64,000 nucleotides of DNA from assembly GCF_009388985.1 (NCBI RefSeq), contig NZ_CP036422.1, forward strand, positions 2,246,501-2,310,500, written 5' to 3'. Both the position numbers and the translations under genes were made by a program. Shown one piece after another: positions 22,306-33,013 of this stretch. A model generated the notes under the pieces. That model was not told where the DNA came from and did not search any database. It worked only from the letters and a program-made list of their open reading frames with translations. The stretch's first letter is position 1. Every line of letters starts with the position of its first letter. The DNA comes from Halioglobus maricola (GTDB lineage Bacteria; Pseudomonadota; Gammaproteobacteria; Pseudomonadales; Halieaceae).

Positions 22306-24462
22306 TCAGGCCTTAACCGCGTTCACGGCATCGAGCACTTCGCGCGCACAAGCCGGGATCGGTGTGCCGGGCCCAAAGATACATTTCACGCCCGCGTTGT
22401 ACAGGTAGTCGTAGTCCTGACGAGGGATAACACCGCCGGCAATGACGACGATATCGTCGGCACCCTGTTTCCTGAGTTCTTCGACGAGCTCTGGCACCAG
22501 CGTCTTGTGCCCCGCGGCCAATGAAGAGGCCCCAACAACGTGAACGTCGTTTTCGATCGCCTGACGTGCAACCTCTTCCGGTGTGGAGAACATGGGTGAG
22601 AGATCGATATCGAAACCGACGTCAGCGAACGCCGTGGCGACGACTTTGGCACCGCGGTCGTGCCCGTCCTGGCCCATTTTGCAGACCAGCATACGCGGAC
22701 GGCGACCGTGCTCGCTTACGAACTGATCGATATCCTTGCTGATGCCCTGCCACTCTTCATCCTCGGAGAATGCTGAGCCATAGACGCCGGAGACAGTTTG
22801 AGCCTGGGCATTGAAGCGGCCGAACTCGCGTTCCATGGCGAAGGAAATCTCTCCTACGGTGGCACGCCGACGAGTCGCCTCCACGGCCAGGGCTAATAGG
22901 TTCCCTTCTCCACTCACCGCGGACTGGTAGATTTCCTCGAGAATCGCTTCGACCGCAGCTTCGTCACGCTGCTCCCTGATCGATGCAAGACGCGCCAGCT
23001 GTGAATCACGCACGGCGTCGTTATCGACCTCGAGCGTGTCGATTTCATCTTCCTCTTCAAGAGCGTATTTGTTCACGCCAACGATGACATCGTCGCCGCG
23101 ATCAATCCGGGCCTGCTTGCGTGCTGCGGCCTCTTCGATCTTGAGTTTGGGCAAGCCGGTCTCAATCGCCTTGGCCATGCCGCCCGCTTCTTCAACTTCC
23201 TCAATCAGTTCCCAGGCCTTGTCGGCAATATCCTGGGTCAAGCTCTCCATCATGTAAGAGCCTCCCCACGGATCCACCACGTTGGTGATTCCGCTCTCTT
23301 CCTGGATGATGAGCTGGGTGTTCCGCGCGATACGCGCCGAGAATTCCGTCGGCAGTGCTATTGCCTCATCCAGGGCGTTAGTGTGTAGCGACTGGGTGCC
23401 GCCGAAAACGGCCGCCATTGCTTCGATCGTGGTGCGCACTACATTGTTGTAGGGGTCCTGTTCAGTCAGCGACCAGCCGGATGTCTGGCTGTGAGTGCGC
23501 AGCATCGAACTCTTGGGGTTCTCGGGGTTGAACTCACCGACAATCTTCGCCCACAGCAGCCTCGCGGCCCGCATCTTGGCGATTTCCATGTAGAAGTTCA
23601 TACCGATGCCCCAGAAGAAAGACAGGCGCGGCGCAAACTGGTCGATGTCGAGCCCGGCTGCGAGAGCTGTGCGGATGTACTCTTTGCCGTCTGCCAGGGT
23701 ATAGGCGAGTTCTAGAGCTGCGTTCGCGCCAGCCTCCTGGATGTGATATCCGGATATGGAGATGGTGTTGAACTTCGGCATATTCCCGGAGCAATAAGCA
23801 ATGATATCGCCAATAATCTTCATGCTCGGGGCCGGGGGATAGATATAGGTGTTGCGCACCATAAACTCTTTGAGAATGTCGTTCTGGATAGTGCCCGCCA
23901 ACTGATCCTGGCTAACACCCTGTTCCTCGGCGGCAACAATGTAACCAGCCAGCACAGGCAGTACCGCGCCATTCATCGTCATTGAGACCGAAACCTTGTC
24001 CAATGGAATACCATCAAACAGGATCTTCATATCTTCCACTGAGTCGATCGCAACACCGGCCTTCCCAACATCGCCAGAGACGCGAGGGTGATCAGAATCA
24101 TAACCACGGTGAGTCGCGAGGTCGAAGGCCACCGATACGCCCTGGCCGCCTGCGGCGAGCGCCTTGCGGTAAAAGGCGTTTGACTCTTCCGCCGTGGAGA
24201 AACCCGCGTATTGTCGAATCGTCCAGGGTCGACCTGCATACATCGTTGCCTGCGGGCCACGGATATAGGGAGAGAGGCCCGGCATAGTGTCGGTGTATTC
24301 AAGGTTTTCAGTGTCCGCCGCGGTGTAGAGCGGCTTAACATCGATATCTTCAGGTGTTTGCCAGGTCAGGTCTTCAAGTGGTTTGCCGCGTAGCTGTTTC
24401 GTCGCCAGGTCAGTCCAGGCCCCTGGAGTAGCGGCGTTCTTGTCGTAGATTTTGTCGGTCAT
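22306..24462 (-). CDS. mcm: Methylmalonyl-CoA mutase
   Basis: Adenosylcobalamin enzyme that converts (R)-methylmalonyl-CoA to succinyl-CoA. The 718-residue single-chain form carries the substrate barrel ([53 protein letters not shown]) and a C-terminal B12 domain with the DGHDRG cobalt-ligand motif near residue 605. The conserved catalytic Tyr/His regions are present. It is flanked by epimerase (43 bases upstream) and meaB (10 bases downstream). No cobalamin riboswitch fits in the short gap before it. Confidence 0.97.
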   Translation of the reverse strand: MTDKIYDKNAATPGAWTDLATKQLRGKPLEDLTWQTPEDIDVKPLYTAADTENLEYTDTMPGLSPYIRGPQATMYAGRPWTIRQYAGFSTAEESNAFYRKALAAGGQGVSVAFDLATHRGYDSDHPRVSGDVGKAGVAIDSVEDMKILFDGIPLDKVSVSMTMNGAVLPVLAGYIVAAEEQGVSQDQLAGTIQNDILKEFMVRNTYIYPPAPSMKIIGDIIAYCSGNMPKFNTISISGYHIQEAGANAALELAYTLADGKEYIRTALAAGLDIDQFAPRLSFFWGIGMNFYMEIAKMRAARLLWAKIVGEFNPENPKSSMLRTHSQTSGWSLTEQDPYNNVVRTTIEAMAAVFGGTQSLHTNALDEAIALPTEFSARIARNTQLIIQEESGITNVVDPWGGSYMMESLTQDIADKAWELIEEVEEAGGMAKAIETGLPKLKIEEAAARKQARIDRGDDVIVGVNKYALEEEDEIDTLEVDNDAVRDSQLARLASIREQRDEAAVEAILEEIYQSAVSGEGNLLALAVEATRRRATVGEISFAMEREFGRFNAQAQTVSGVYGSAFSEDEEWQGISKDIDQFVSEHGRRPRMLVCKMGQDGHDRGAKVVATAFADVGFDIDLSPMFSTPEEVARQAIENDVHVVGASSLAAGHKTLVPELVEELRKQGADDIVVIAGGVIPRQDYDYLYNAGVKCIFGPGTPIPACAREVLDAVNAVKA

Positions 24463-24504
24463 AATGTGTCTCGCATTCCTCGTGGTTCAGCTAAACCCAC
24501 GCAT

Positions 24505-24918
24505 TTAGTGATGTTCGTCGCCAGGCTGATTGATCTCAATCAACACGCCGTCGCAGCTCTTGGGGTGAATGAAAATCACCTTGGAACCGTGTGCGCCTGC
24601 TGTCGGTGCATCACCAAGAAACTGGTAGCCCTTTTCTTTTAGCCGGGCTATATCCTCTTCGATATTGTCGGAGCGAAAACAAAGGTGGTGCAGACCACCG
24701 CCCTTCTTTTCGAGATATCCCGCAATCGGCCCCTCACCATTGAGCGGATGGACCAGCTCTATCTGGGTCGGTGGTAGCGGGAAGAAGGCAGTAGACGTCT
24801 TCGCTGCTATAACGTCTTCAGTTCCCTCAAAGGGAAGACCGAAGTCCTCCATAAAGCGCTTAATCGCTTTCTCAAAATCGGGAACAGCGATGGCAATGTG
24901 ATCCAGTGCAGTGATCAT
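24505..24918 (-). CDS. mce: Methylmalonyl-CoA epimerase
   Basis: Interconverts (S)- and (R)-methylmalonyl-CoA between the carboxylase and mutase steps. The 137-residue vicinal-oxygen-chelate protein has the metal ligands of the family: His in ALDHIAIAV, His in GGGLHHLCF and Glu in GVLIEIN. GAGGAG stands 6 bases before the ATG. It starts 11 bases after the biotin carboxylase gene and is followed by mcm. Confidence 0.96.
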   Translation of the reverse strand: MITALDHIAIAVPDFEKAIKRFMEDFGLPFEGTEDVIAAKTSTAFFPLPPTQIELVHPLNGEGPIAGYLEKKGGGLHHLCFRSDNIEEDIARLKEKGYQFLGDAPTAGAHGSKVIFIHPKSCDGVLIEINQPGDEHH

Positions 24919-24928
24919 AGTCTACTCC

Positions 24929-27742
24929 TCAAACCAGCTGGCCAAGAAATTCGCCGGTGACACTGCGGCGCCGCGCTGCGATATCGTCTGGAGATTCCAC
25001 GACGATTTTCTCATCAGGTGTAATTTTGAAAATGGGCTGCCCTTTTCCGATGATCACACCGTCAGTCTCTACCAGCACCGTATCGATGGTTCCGGAAAAT
25101 GGCGCATAGACCTTGTTGAACATCTTCATGACTTCGACAATGAACAGCGGATCACCCGCTTCAAAGTGATCACCTTCCTTCACATACAACTCGTGTTCAG
25201 GTGTCTCCCTGCCGTAGAACATCCCGCCGCTTTCGGCGAGAATTTCGTCTGACTTCGCAACCGGCGGCGGCACCAATATCTTGGCCATCGCCTCCTGCAA
25301 CTCTCCATCTTCCAATCGCTCAGGAATATTGATGGTGAGATCGTCATTCACACACAGTGCGTAGTAAGCCGTCGCCTCTGCAATGCTGGGCAGCACCGCA
25401 AGGATATCGACCCCGGCCTGGTAACCCGCATGCGCCCCTCGAATCTGAGCCCACATTTCACTGTTAATCCCTTCGGGAGCATCCTCACTCGCCAGTATTG
25501 ATTGGAACTCGATCCAATCTTCTGCGTCCAGGCGATTATTCAGCTCAGCATAGAAATCCAATGCCTGACGGAGCACGTCGTTGTCGTGATCCCAGATCAT
25601 GCTGGACGCTGGCGCGCCGCTGATATAATCCATATTCAGGAAATGGTAGGTGTCGTCCAGCAGCTCGAGAGGGTTCTCGTTCCAGCTGATCTTACCCTCG
25701 ACCATGGTGTAGCTATCGCGATTGATACTCAGCCAACCCGCCAAGATATGAGGCTCTGCCAGCAGCATTTCCAGCGGCCGCAGCAACAAAGTGTGCTTGA
25801 GATCCAGGCTGGACTTCAGCGCTGCGGCTGCGTCGCCAGTGGAACTGGCTAGCTCGGCTTTGCATATCTGTTGCCAGGCATAACCGAGATCCAGGTTGTT
25901 GGCCCGTTGCTTCAGTTCACCGACTGCCGTGAGATAAGGAACGATAAAGCGCGTGGTCGGACGGGCGTTAATATTCTGGCCGATAAACCAGTTCACCAGA
26001 CCGTAATGAAACTCGAGATTGGTGGCGAGATCCTTGCCCCGCATATTCGTTTGGCGAATAACTTCCGCCATGCGCTCGTAGGTATCCAAACGCGTATCGC
26101 CGACCGTTAGCAACAGGGCGATATTGGAATCGTAGGCACCGGCGAGTGTGTACTTCATGAAAACATCGGTATCCGGGTTGTGCAGGCTGATACCCTGATC
26201 GTCACGAATCTCGCCCTCCACTGCGTCGGACCAGTACTCAATGACACCGCCGGCACTCGGCTGCAGCGCCTGGTTAGTGGCATTGAGGCGCGCCTCCACC
26301 GAATCGTTGTAACGAGGGGCCCGCTCGGGCCGCGGCAGTTTCGGGCCATGTGCGGCCAGCAGCACCATCAACTCGACCAGCGACTCAACAACAAAGGAAT
26401 CCTCGGAATTGTCAGGGTTACTGAACTTCAACGAGTAGCACAGTTCAGTCACTCGGTGCTCTACCTGAATCCGGGTATTCATCTCCATGAAAAAGTGCTT
26501 GTCGCGATCGACGATGCACTCAAACGTAGACACGGAATCGAGGCCAACAGCCTCACCAAAACGTGTAGCCTCGTCTTCCATCGCGACCAAAGTCTCGAGA
26601 TCCTGCTCCAGAACTTTCAGTTCGATGGCATTGCCTGACGCCCTCGCCTGCTCGATGGCAGCCTCCAGCGATTCGACAGTGACCGAGACTTCAAGCAGCT
26701 TCTGCTCGTGCATCTGCAGGGAGCAATCACGCCCACCCATTGTCATCGACCACTCACCGTTACCCACCACCTGGATTTCCTGATGGCGTGTGGTTTCAAT
26801 GTTCAGCTCAACGAGGACGTTCTTGTTGTCGCCTACGCCAGTGGTTTTCACTTCGTTAAGGATTTCACGCACCATTTCGGGCGTGCGGCCAGACTCACCG
26901 ATGCCGAGGATCCGTTGGCCCTTGCCACCGCCACCGGAGATCGCCTTGAGGCGAATACGATTAGCGGGATACTCTGCTGCCATTTTATCTACGGCTTCGG
27001 TCAGAGTGGCGCACAACTCATCCACGGTGTAGATGTCGACGCCCTTGATATAGGACGCGGCCAATACCAGATCGGCCTTGTCAGCCAGCTCGATACTGTC
27101 GTCATCCAACTTGGCCTCGTCCACGCTCAGGCCGTGTTCCGCGGCCAGTGCTTTGAGCGCCGCCACATCAGGATGCTTTTTAAGCAGCGTTAATGCGGTG
27201 CCGTTGTCGATACCAGGGGTCACAGATACGCCCGCTTTTAGCGCAGTGCGTTTCGCTTCATCCTTCAGGCCAGCGTCGTGCACGGTGCGCGAACAGGGCC
27301 CGATGAAGTTGAGCCCTGCCCGTTCCATCGCCGCAACCATGGCCTCGTCTTCAGCCATGAAACCGTAGCCAGCAAAGATAGCGTTGTAGCCATTTTCCTT
27401 GGCAATATTGATGATCTGGGCAATGCGCTGATCGCGCTCTTCCTTATTCGCACCGGTGTAGTCCGGAACACGATGGACACGATCGGGCGCTGTCAGGGAA
27501 CGCAGTTCTGGAGCCAGCGCGTCCTGATAGACGATGGAATCTTTCTCGGACAGCAGGATGCCGAAGTGGCTAATACCCATCTCGGTGAAGACATCCATCG
27601 CTTCTTTACGGATGGGGCCGCGACAGATAATCAGCGGAGAGATGTGGGTGCAGTCAAACTGATTGACCCAGTTTGTGTGGCGGCGCCCCAGGCGACGGTC
27701 ACGATGGATCATTGCGTTTTGCAGGTAGTGTTCGTTGGACAC
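24929..27742 (-). CDS. Large acyl-CoA carboxylase alpha subunit: biotin carboxylase plus biotin carrier
   Basis: ATP-dependent carboxylation of its own biotin, which then serves the neighbouring carboxyltransferase; by context the substrate is propionyl-CoA. The 937-residue protein is much longer than ordinary alpha subunits (about 660). It has a divergent BC N-domain (ICRGPIRKEAMDVFTEMG; AGYGFMAEDEAMVAAME), about 60 extra residues before the ATP loop GGGGKGQR, and the catalytic MEMNTRIQVEHRVTE. A long middle region is unlike standard BT domains. The C-terminal biotinyl domain has Lys873 in EVMKMF rather than EAMKMF. The start is GTG 27742, 7 bases after AGAGGA. Propionyl-CoA is favoured, but other short acyl-CoAs are possible. 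Confidence 0.88.
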   Translation of the reverse strand: MSNEHYLQNAMIHRDRRLGRRHTNWVNQFDCTHISPLIICRGPIRKEAMDVFTEMGISHFGILLSEKDSIVYQDALAPELRSLTAPDRVHRVPDYTGANKEERDQRIAQIINIAKENGYNAIFAGYGFMAEDEAMVAAMERAGLNFIGPCSRTVHDAGLKDEAKRTALKAGVSVTPGIDNGTALTLLKKHPDVAALKALAAEHGLSVDEAKLDDDSIELADKADLVLAASYIKGVDIYTVDELCATLTEAVDKMAAEYPANRIRLKAISGGGGKGQRILGIGESGRTPEMVREILNEVKTTGVGDNKNVLVELNIETTRHQEIQVVGNGEWSMTMGGRDCSLQMHEQKLLEVSVTVESLEAAIEQARASGNAIELKVLEQDLETLVAMEDEATRFGEAVGLDSVSTFECIVDRDKHFFMEMNTRIQVEHRVTELCYSLKFSNPDNSEDSFVVESLVELMVLLAAHGPKLPRPERAPRYNDSVEARLNATNQALQPSAGGVIEYWSDAVEGEIRDDQGISLHNPDTDVFMKYTLAGAYDSNIALLLTVGDTRLDTYERMAEVIRQTNMRGKDLATNLEFHYGLVNWFIGQNINARPTTRFIVPYLTAVGELKQRANNLDLGYAWQQICKAELASSTGDAAAALKSSLDLKHTLLLRPLEMLLAEPHILAGWLSINRDSYTMVEGKISWNENPLELLDDTYHFLNMDYISGAPASSMIWDHDNDVLRQALDFYAELNNRLDAEDWIEFQSILASEDAPEGINSEMWAQIRGAHAGYQAGVDILAVLPSIAEATAYYALCVNDDLTINIPERLEDGELQEAMAKILVPPPVAKSDEILAESGGMFYGRETPEHELYVKEGDHFEAGDPLFIVEVMKMFNKVYAPFSGTIDTVLVETDGVIIGKGQPIFKITPDEKIVVESPDDIAARRRSVTGEFLGQLV

Positions 27743-27774
27743 GTGTGAATCCTCTGTAAATCGTTGGCCGGGGC

Positions 27775-29508
27775 TTAGTGGAACTCGCGCTGCACAGACT
27801 GCAGCGGGCTTGGCTCGTAGTGACGCAGGCAGAAGTCCATCTGCTCTGCCAGTACCTGACGCAGGTCAGAAGGCATCACGATCTGCGATATTGAGCCGAG
27901 ACTGAGCGCCTCGTTAGGGTTCATGAGCTCCTGCTCATAGCGCTGGGCCAGCAGTTGTTCCTCTGCTTTTACCCACTCCGCCACCAGCGTGTCGGCTGCT
28001 TCGCGCGCAGCCTCTTCCGCGAGGCCGGCTGCCACCTGAGCCTGGGTCTCCTTGGCGACCCTGTCTTTGATCGAGCCGCGAATTTTCTTCAGTTCGTCCT
28101 TGTATACATACTCAACTCCCGCTGGCCCCATCACAGCAACCCGAGTGGTGGGAAGAGCGACGACAAAGTCTGCACCGGTGGGATAATTGTTGTAGGACGC
28201 GTATGCCCCGCCGAAGGCGTTGCGTACCAGCACCAGGAAGCGCGGCGTGCGCAAATCGACGATAGCATCCAGCATGGCGCGGCCAGCCTGGACGATACCG
28301 CGGCTCTCCTGTTCACGCCCCGGCAGGAAGCCAGTGGTGTCTTCAAGGAAAATAATGGGGATGTTGTACAGATTGCAGAAACGAATAAAGCGCGCGTTTT
28401 TGTAGGCCGCATCGATATCTATCTGGCCTGAAGAAACGGCGGAGTTGTTGGCAACAAAGCCCACCACATTGCCACCCATACGACCCAGAGCGGTGATCGT
28501 ATTACGAGCGCGCTCGGGCTGAATCTCCAGGAAATCGCCATGGTCACAGAGCTGTTGAATCAGAATGCTGATATCAACCGGCGTGTTAAAACCGGTGGGA
28601 GAATTGAAGGCCTTCTTCAGCAGAATATCGATATCCCAGGTCTTGCGGGAACTCGGATCGGAAGAAGGCTGATGTGGCGGCAGTTCACCATTATTGGCGG
28701 GAAGGTAGTTCAACAATTCGCGCACCTTGCGCAGCGCGGCCAGCTCATCTGGCACAACAAAGTCCGTCACGCCGCTCTGGCTGTGTACGCCAGGGCCACC
28801 AAGCTCATCGGGAGTCACATCTTCACCGAGAACAGATTTTACGACGCCCGGACCGGTCAGGCCGAAAAAAGTATCGTTGGGCTGGATCAGGAATGATCCC
28901 TGGCGAGGCAGGTAAGAACCACCGCCAGCGTTAAAACCGAACATACACATAATGCTCGGTACGACACCGGATATTTTGCGCAGCGCGGTGAATGCATCGG
29001 CGTAGCCATCGAGACCACCGACGCCGGCGGGAATATAGGCACCAGCCGAGTCGTTGAGACCGACCAGTGGAATCTTGCGCTTTGCGGCCAGTTCGAACAG
29101 CCGGGCCAGTTTTTTACCGTTGGTGGCGTCCATGGAGCCGGCCCGAACGGTGAAATCGTGTCCGTATAGAGCGACGTCGCGGCCATTCACCTTGACGATA
29201 GCCGTCACCAGGGAGGCTCCGTCGAGGTTGGGGCCCCAGTTTTGATAAAGGATCGTGGGTTCTTCATCTGCGAGACACTCTATGCGCTCCCAGATGGTCA
29301 TACGATTTTTCAGGTGCTGGCGCTGAGTATTCTTAACGCCGCTTGCCCGATAGGGACGTTGCTGCAGTTCCCACCCCGCTTTCAGGGCCTCCTCGTAGAG
29401 CCCGGGCTCGGCGGCTACCTGTCCGGGGACTTTGAATTCCTGTTCATCGTTGGCGGCGAAAGGGTTATTCAAAGATGCAATCAGATCGTTGCTGCTGTTT
29501 TTCGTCAT
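27775..29508 (-). CDS. Acyl-CoA (probably propionyl-CoA) carboxyltransferase beta subunit
   Basis: Transfers carboxyl from biotin to acyl-CoA. The 577-residue crotonase-fold protein has the N-half [20 protein letters not shown] and oxyanion-hole stretches [19 protein letters not shown] and [15 protein letters not shown], and ends [13 protein letters not shown] 29508 with AAGGA upstream is preferred; a longer frame to 29640 adds residues without family resemblance. It is first of the operon and probably pairs with the 937-residue alpha subunit 32 bases downstream. The phrase [14 protein letters not shown] marks the acyl-CoA binding loop region. Confidence 0.9.
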   Translation of the reverse strand: MTKNSSNDLIASLNNPFAANDEQEFKVPGQVAAEPGLYEEALKAGWELQQRPYRASGVKNTQRQHLKNRMTIWERIECLADEEPTILYQNWGPNLDGASLVTAIVKVNGRDVALYGHDFTVRAGSMDATNGKKLARLFELAAKRKIPLVGLNDSAGAYIPAGVGGLDGYADAFTALRKISGVVPSIMCMFGFNAGGGSYLPRQGSFLIQPNDTFFGLTGPGVVKSVLGEDVTPDELGGPGVHSQSGVTDFVVPDELAALRKVRELLNYLPANNGELPPHQPSSDPSSRKTWDIDILLKKAFNSPTGFNTPVDISILIQQLCDHGDFLEIQPERARNTITALGRMGGNVVGFVANNSAVSSGQIDIDAAYKNARFIRFCNLYNIPIIFLEDTTGFLPGREQESRGIVQAGRAMLDAIVDLRTPRFLVLVRNAFGGAYASYNNYPTGADFVVALPTTRVAVMGPAGVEYVYKDELKKIRGSIKDRVAKETQAQVAAGLAEEAAREAADTLVAEWVKAEEQLLAQRYEQELMNPNEALSLGSISQIVMPSDLRQVLAEQMDFCLRHYEPSPLQSVQREFH

Positions 29509-29846
29509 AGTCCTTGATCCAATAATCGGCCCGCAGGCCGGGAGAGCTTGCTGAATCTTCTGTGAGATTTTTTGTATGCAAGACGTGACAGGCGGGAACT
29601 GTGAAATCACAACTTCCACCAGAATTTCGGCGTCATACATTAAGTGTGCAAGCCGTTAAAGTCAATTGGATGAATGTCGTAAGGCTATGTTTTCACTGCA
29701 AATACTGACCTGTTCAACGCTGTTTACGACATTAGTTTACAATAGCGAACAACAAAACAGACTTTGACGCTCATTTGGCAACTTGTGTTGTCGGTGTCAA
29801 CATTTGTCAGTCGCTGAACGCCCCGCATAAGGCCGCAAGAACACCC
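29509..29846. promoter_or_regulatory. 338-bp divergent intergenic region with repeats
   Basis: The only gene-free stretch over 300 bp. It separates the divergent carboxylase operon and pabB and is AT-rich around 29640-29760. It holds a direct repeat GTTTAC (29722-29727 and 29735-29740, 13-bp period) and a short inverted repeat TGTTG-N7-CAACA (29786-29802). TTGACG at 29764-29769 is a -35-like box for pabB, but no convincing -10 partner was found. No ORF or RNA gene is recognisable. Regulation of the propionate operon is likely to act here. Confidence 0.5.
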
Positions 29847-31199
29847 ATGTTGAAAACCGTTTCACTGGAAGAGATCCCCTACTCACCCGACAGCTGTCAG
29901 ATGTTCGAACGGCTGCGTGACCTGCCAGGTTCGGCCATCCTCGATTCGAGTTACCCCTATGCACAAACAGGCCGGTACGACATTCTCGTCGCAGATCCAA
30001 CTGCGGGCACCCCGATACCACCCGTAGAGGGAGAAACCGCACACTGGGAGAACTATTTCGATGAGCTGGGACGCTTTCATCAATCCCGATTCGAGGCTAG
30101 CCAGGGCGTCTCACCCGACTTGCCCTTTTGCGGTGGCCTCCTCGGCTATCTGGGCTACGACCTGGGAAACCCGCTGAACAGGGTATCGGGATCGAGTGGA
30201 AAGTACTCAGGGGCAGGTCTTTACGCCTACGACTGGGCGGTGGTTCAGGACCATCTACTGCAGCGCGCTGTGCTTGCCACGCAACCAGCGGTATCCAGAA
30301 CACAGCAAAGTGACCTGTTGCGCCGTTTGCGCTCGCGACGCTCAACCGTTCCGGGCGGCTTTCGGCTGCAAGAGAATTTCGAAGCCAACATGAGCGACGT
30401 GCAATACCGAGAGGCATTCAACCGCATTCAAGCCTACATCAGCGCCGGAGACTGTTATCAGGTCAATCTGGCCCAGCGGTTTGAAGCCGGCTATGAAGGC
30501 GACCCATGGCAGGCATACAGGATGTTGCGTCAATTGGCTGCGGCCCCATTCTCCGGTTACCTGTCTCTGGACAATGACGACGCTCTGATGTGCCTCTCAC
30601 CAGAGCGGTTTCTCTCCCTGCATGGCAGTCACGTCCAGACCTCGCCTATCAAGGGCACCCGTCCCCGCTACCAGGACCCTGCAGCAGATCAGCTAGCCGC
30701 CGCAGAGTTACGCCGATCGGAAAAAGACCGCGCGGAAAATCTGATGATCGTTGACCTGTTGCGCAACGACCTCGGTCGCAGTTGTGTGCCTGGCAGTATC
30801 TACGTGGATAAACTGTTCGAGGTTCAGAGCTTTCCTACCGTTCACCACCTTGTAAGCACTATCAGCGGTGAGTTGGCACCGGAGCGAAGCGCATACCAAC
30901 TCTTGCGGGACTCATTTCCTGGAGGGTCTATTACCGGAGCGCCCAAGCGGCGAGCCATGGAGATTATTGCCGAGTTGGAACCTCACCCGCGCGAGGCCTA
31001 TTGCGGATCCCTCATGTACATCAGCGCTGACGGCCGCATGGACAGCAACATCGCCATCCGCAGCCTGTTGTGCAGTGAAAGCAAGATTCGCTGCTGGGGC
31101 GGCGGCGGTATCGTCGCTGACTCCCAGTGGCAGCAGGAATATCAGGAAACCTTTGACAAGGTCGGCAAGTTCCTCACTGCACTGGAAGGCCTCTCCTAG
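29847..31199 (+). CDS. pabB: Aminodeoxychorismate synthase component I
   Basis: Converts chorismate plus ammonia to 4-amino-4-deoxychorismate for folate. The 450-residue chorismate-binding protein carries PIKGTRPR, where the lysine marks PabB rather than anthranilate synthase (alanine there), plus GGSITGAPKRRAMEII and REAYCGSLMYIS. ATG 29847 is chosen over an in-frame start at 29775 because AAGG precedes it and homology begins at MLKTVSLEEIPY. The glutamine amidotransferase PabA is not in view. Its stop overlaps the convergent thrH stop by 4 bases. Confidence 0.95.
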   Translation: MLKTVSLEEIPYSPDSCQMFERLRDLPGSAILDSSYPYAQTGRYDILVADPTAGTPIPPVEGETAHWENYFDELGRFHQSRFEASQGVSPDLPFCGGLLGYLGYDLGNPLNRVSGSSGKYSGAGLYAYDWAVVQDHLLQRAVLATQPAVSRTQQSDLLRRLRSRRSTVPGGFRLQENFEANMSDVQYREAFNRIQAYISAGDCYQVNLAQRFEAGYEGDPWQAYRMLRQLAAAPFSGYLSLDNDDALMCLSPERFLSLHGSHVQTSPIKGTRPRYQDPAADQLAAAELRRSEKDRAENLMIVDLLRNDLGRSCVPGSIYVDKLFEVQSFPTVHHLVSTISGELAPERSAYQLLRDSFPGGSITGAPKRRAMEIIAELEPHPREAYCGSLMYISADGRMDSNIAIRSLLCSESKIRCWGGGGIVADSQWQQEYQETFDKVGKFLTALEGLS

Positions 31200-31813
31200 A
31201 GCGTTAGATCACGGTTGGACGCATCGAGGAATGCGCCCCTGAGGTCCTGCAGAGATTCCACTGACCGAAACTGCGGAAACTCGTCTTTCACATTTTGCGG
31301 CGCGTGAATAAGTATGCCCACGTCAGCCTCACCGAGCATGGTGGTGTCATTGTAGGAATCGCCGGCAGCAATCACCCGGTAATTGAGACTGTGCAGTGCC
31401 TTTACGGAAGCGCGCTTGGGATCCTCCTGACGCAGCTTGTAGTCGACAACCCTGCCCTCTGCATCGGTGACAAGCCGGTGACAGAACAGCGTAGGCCAGC
31501 CAAGCTGACGCATCAGTGGCTCAGAAAATTCGTAGAAGGTGTCAGAAAGGATAATCACCTGGAAGCGCTCGCGCAGCCAGTTGACGAAATCAATGGCATC
31601 CGGCAATGGCTCCAGCGTGGCGATAACCTCCTGGATGTCGTCAATCTTCAGGCCGTGCTGGTCGAGAATACCCAGACGCTGTTTCATGAGGACGTTGTAG
31701 TCAGGAATATCGCGAGTGGTAGCGCGAAGCTCTTCGATGCCAGTTTTCTCGGCAAATGCGATCCAGATTTCGGGGACGAGTACACCCTCCAGGTCCAGGC
31801 AGGCCAGTTCCAA
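31196..31813 (-). CDS. thrH: Phosphoserine phosphatase / homoserine phosphotransferase ThrH
   Basis: HAD phosphatase. P. aeruginosa ThrH dephosphorylates phosphoserine and can move the phosphate to homoserine. The 205-residue protein begins with the HAD motif I variant DLEGV (Asp7, Glu9), has motif II in IILSDTFYEF, and motif IV in AAGDSYNDTTML. The start codon is TTG at 31813, 8 bases after AGGAG. It is transcribed towards pabB and may contribute to serine or threonine synthesis. Confidence 0.93.
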   Translation of the reverse strand: MELACLDLEGVLVPEIWIAFAEKTGIEELRATTRDIPDYNVLMKQRLGILDQHGLKIDDIQEVIATLEPLPDAIDFVNWLRERFQVIILSDTFYEFSEPLMRQLGWPTLFCHRLVTDAEGRVVDYKLRQEDPKRASVKALHSLNYRVIAAGDSYNDTTMLGEADVGILIHAPQNVKDEFPQFRSVESLQDLRGAFLDASNRDLTL

Positions 31814-31894
31814 TGTTCTAACTCCTAAGTAGCGGGGAACGAGCGCAACAATCTAACCATCTCCACTGAGCGGCACAAGCCCCCAGGGGAATTT

Positions 31895-32986
<1,092 letters not shown>

Positions 32987-33013
32987 GTTTTCGCGGCTTA
33001 CAGCCGATGGCGC

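Noticed and set aside
21759..22316. Plus-strand ORF opposite meaB
   Set aside because: Antisense shadow of the MeaB GTPase, with no start or homology signal.
24463..24504. Possible cobalamin riboswitch before methylmalonyl-CoA mutase
   Set aside because: The gap is 42 bases; an adenosylcobalamin aptamer needs roughly 200.
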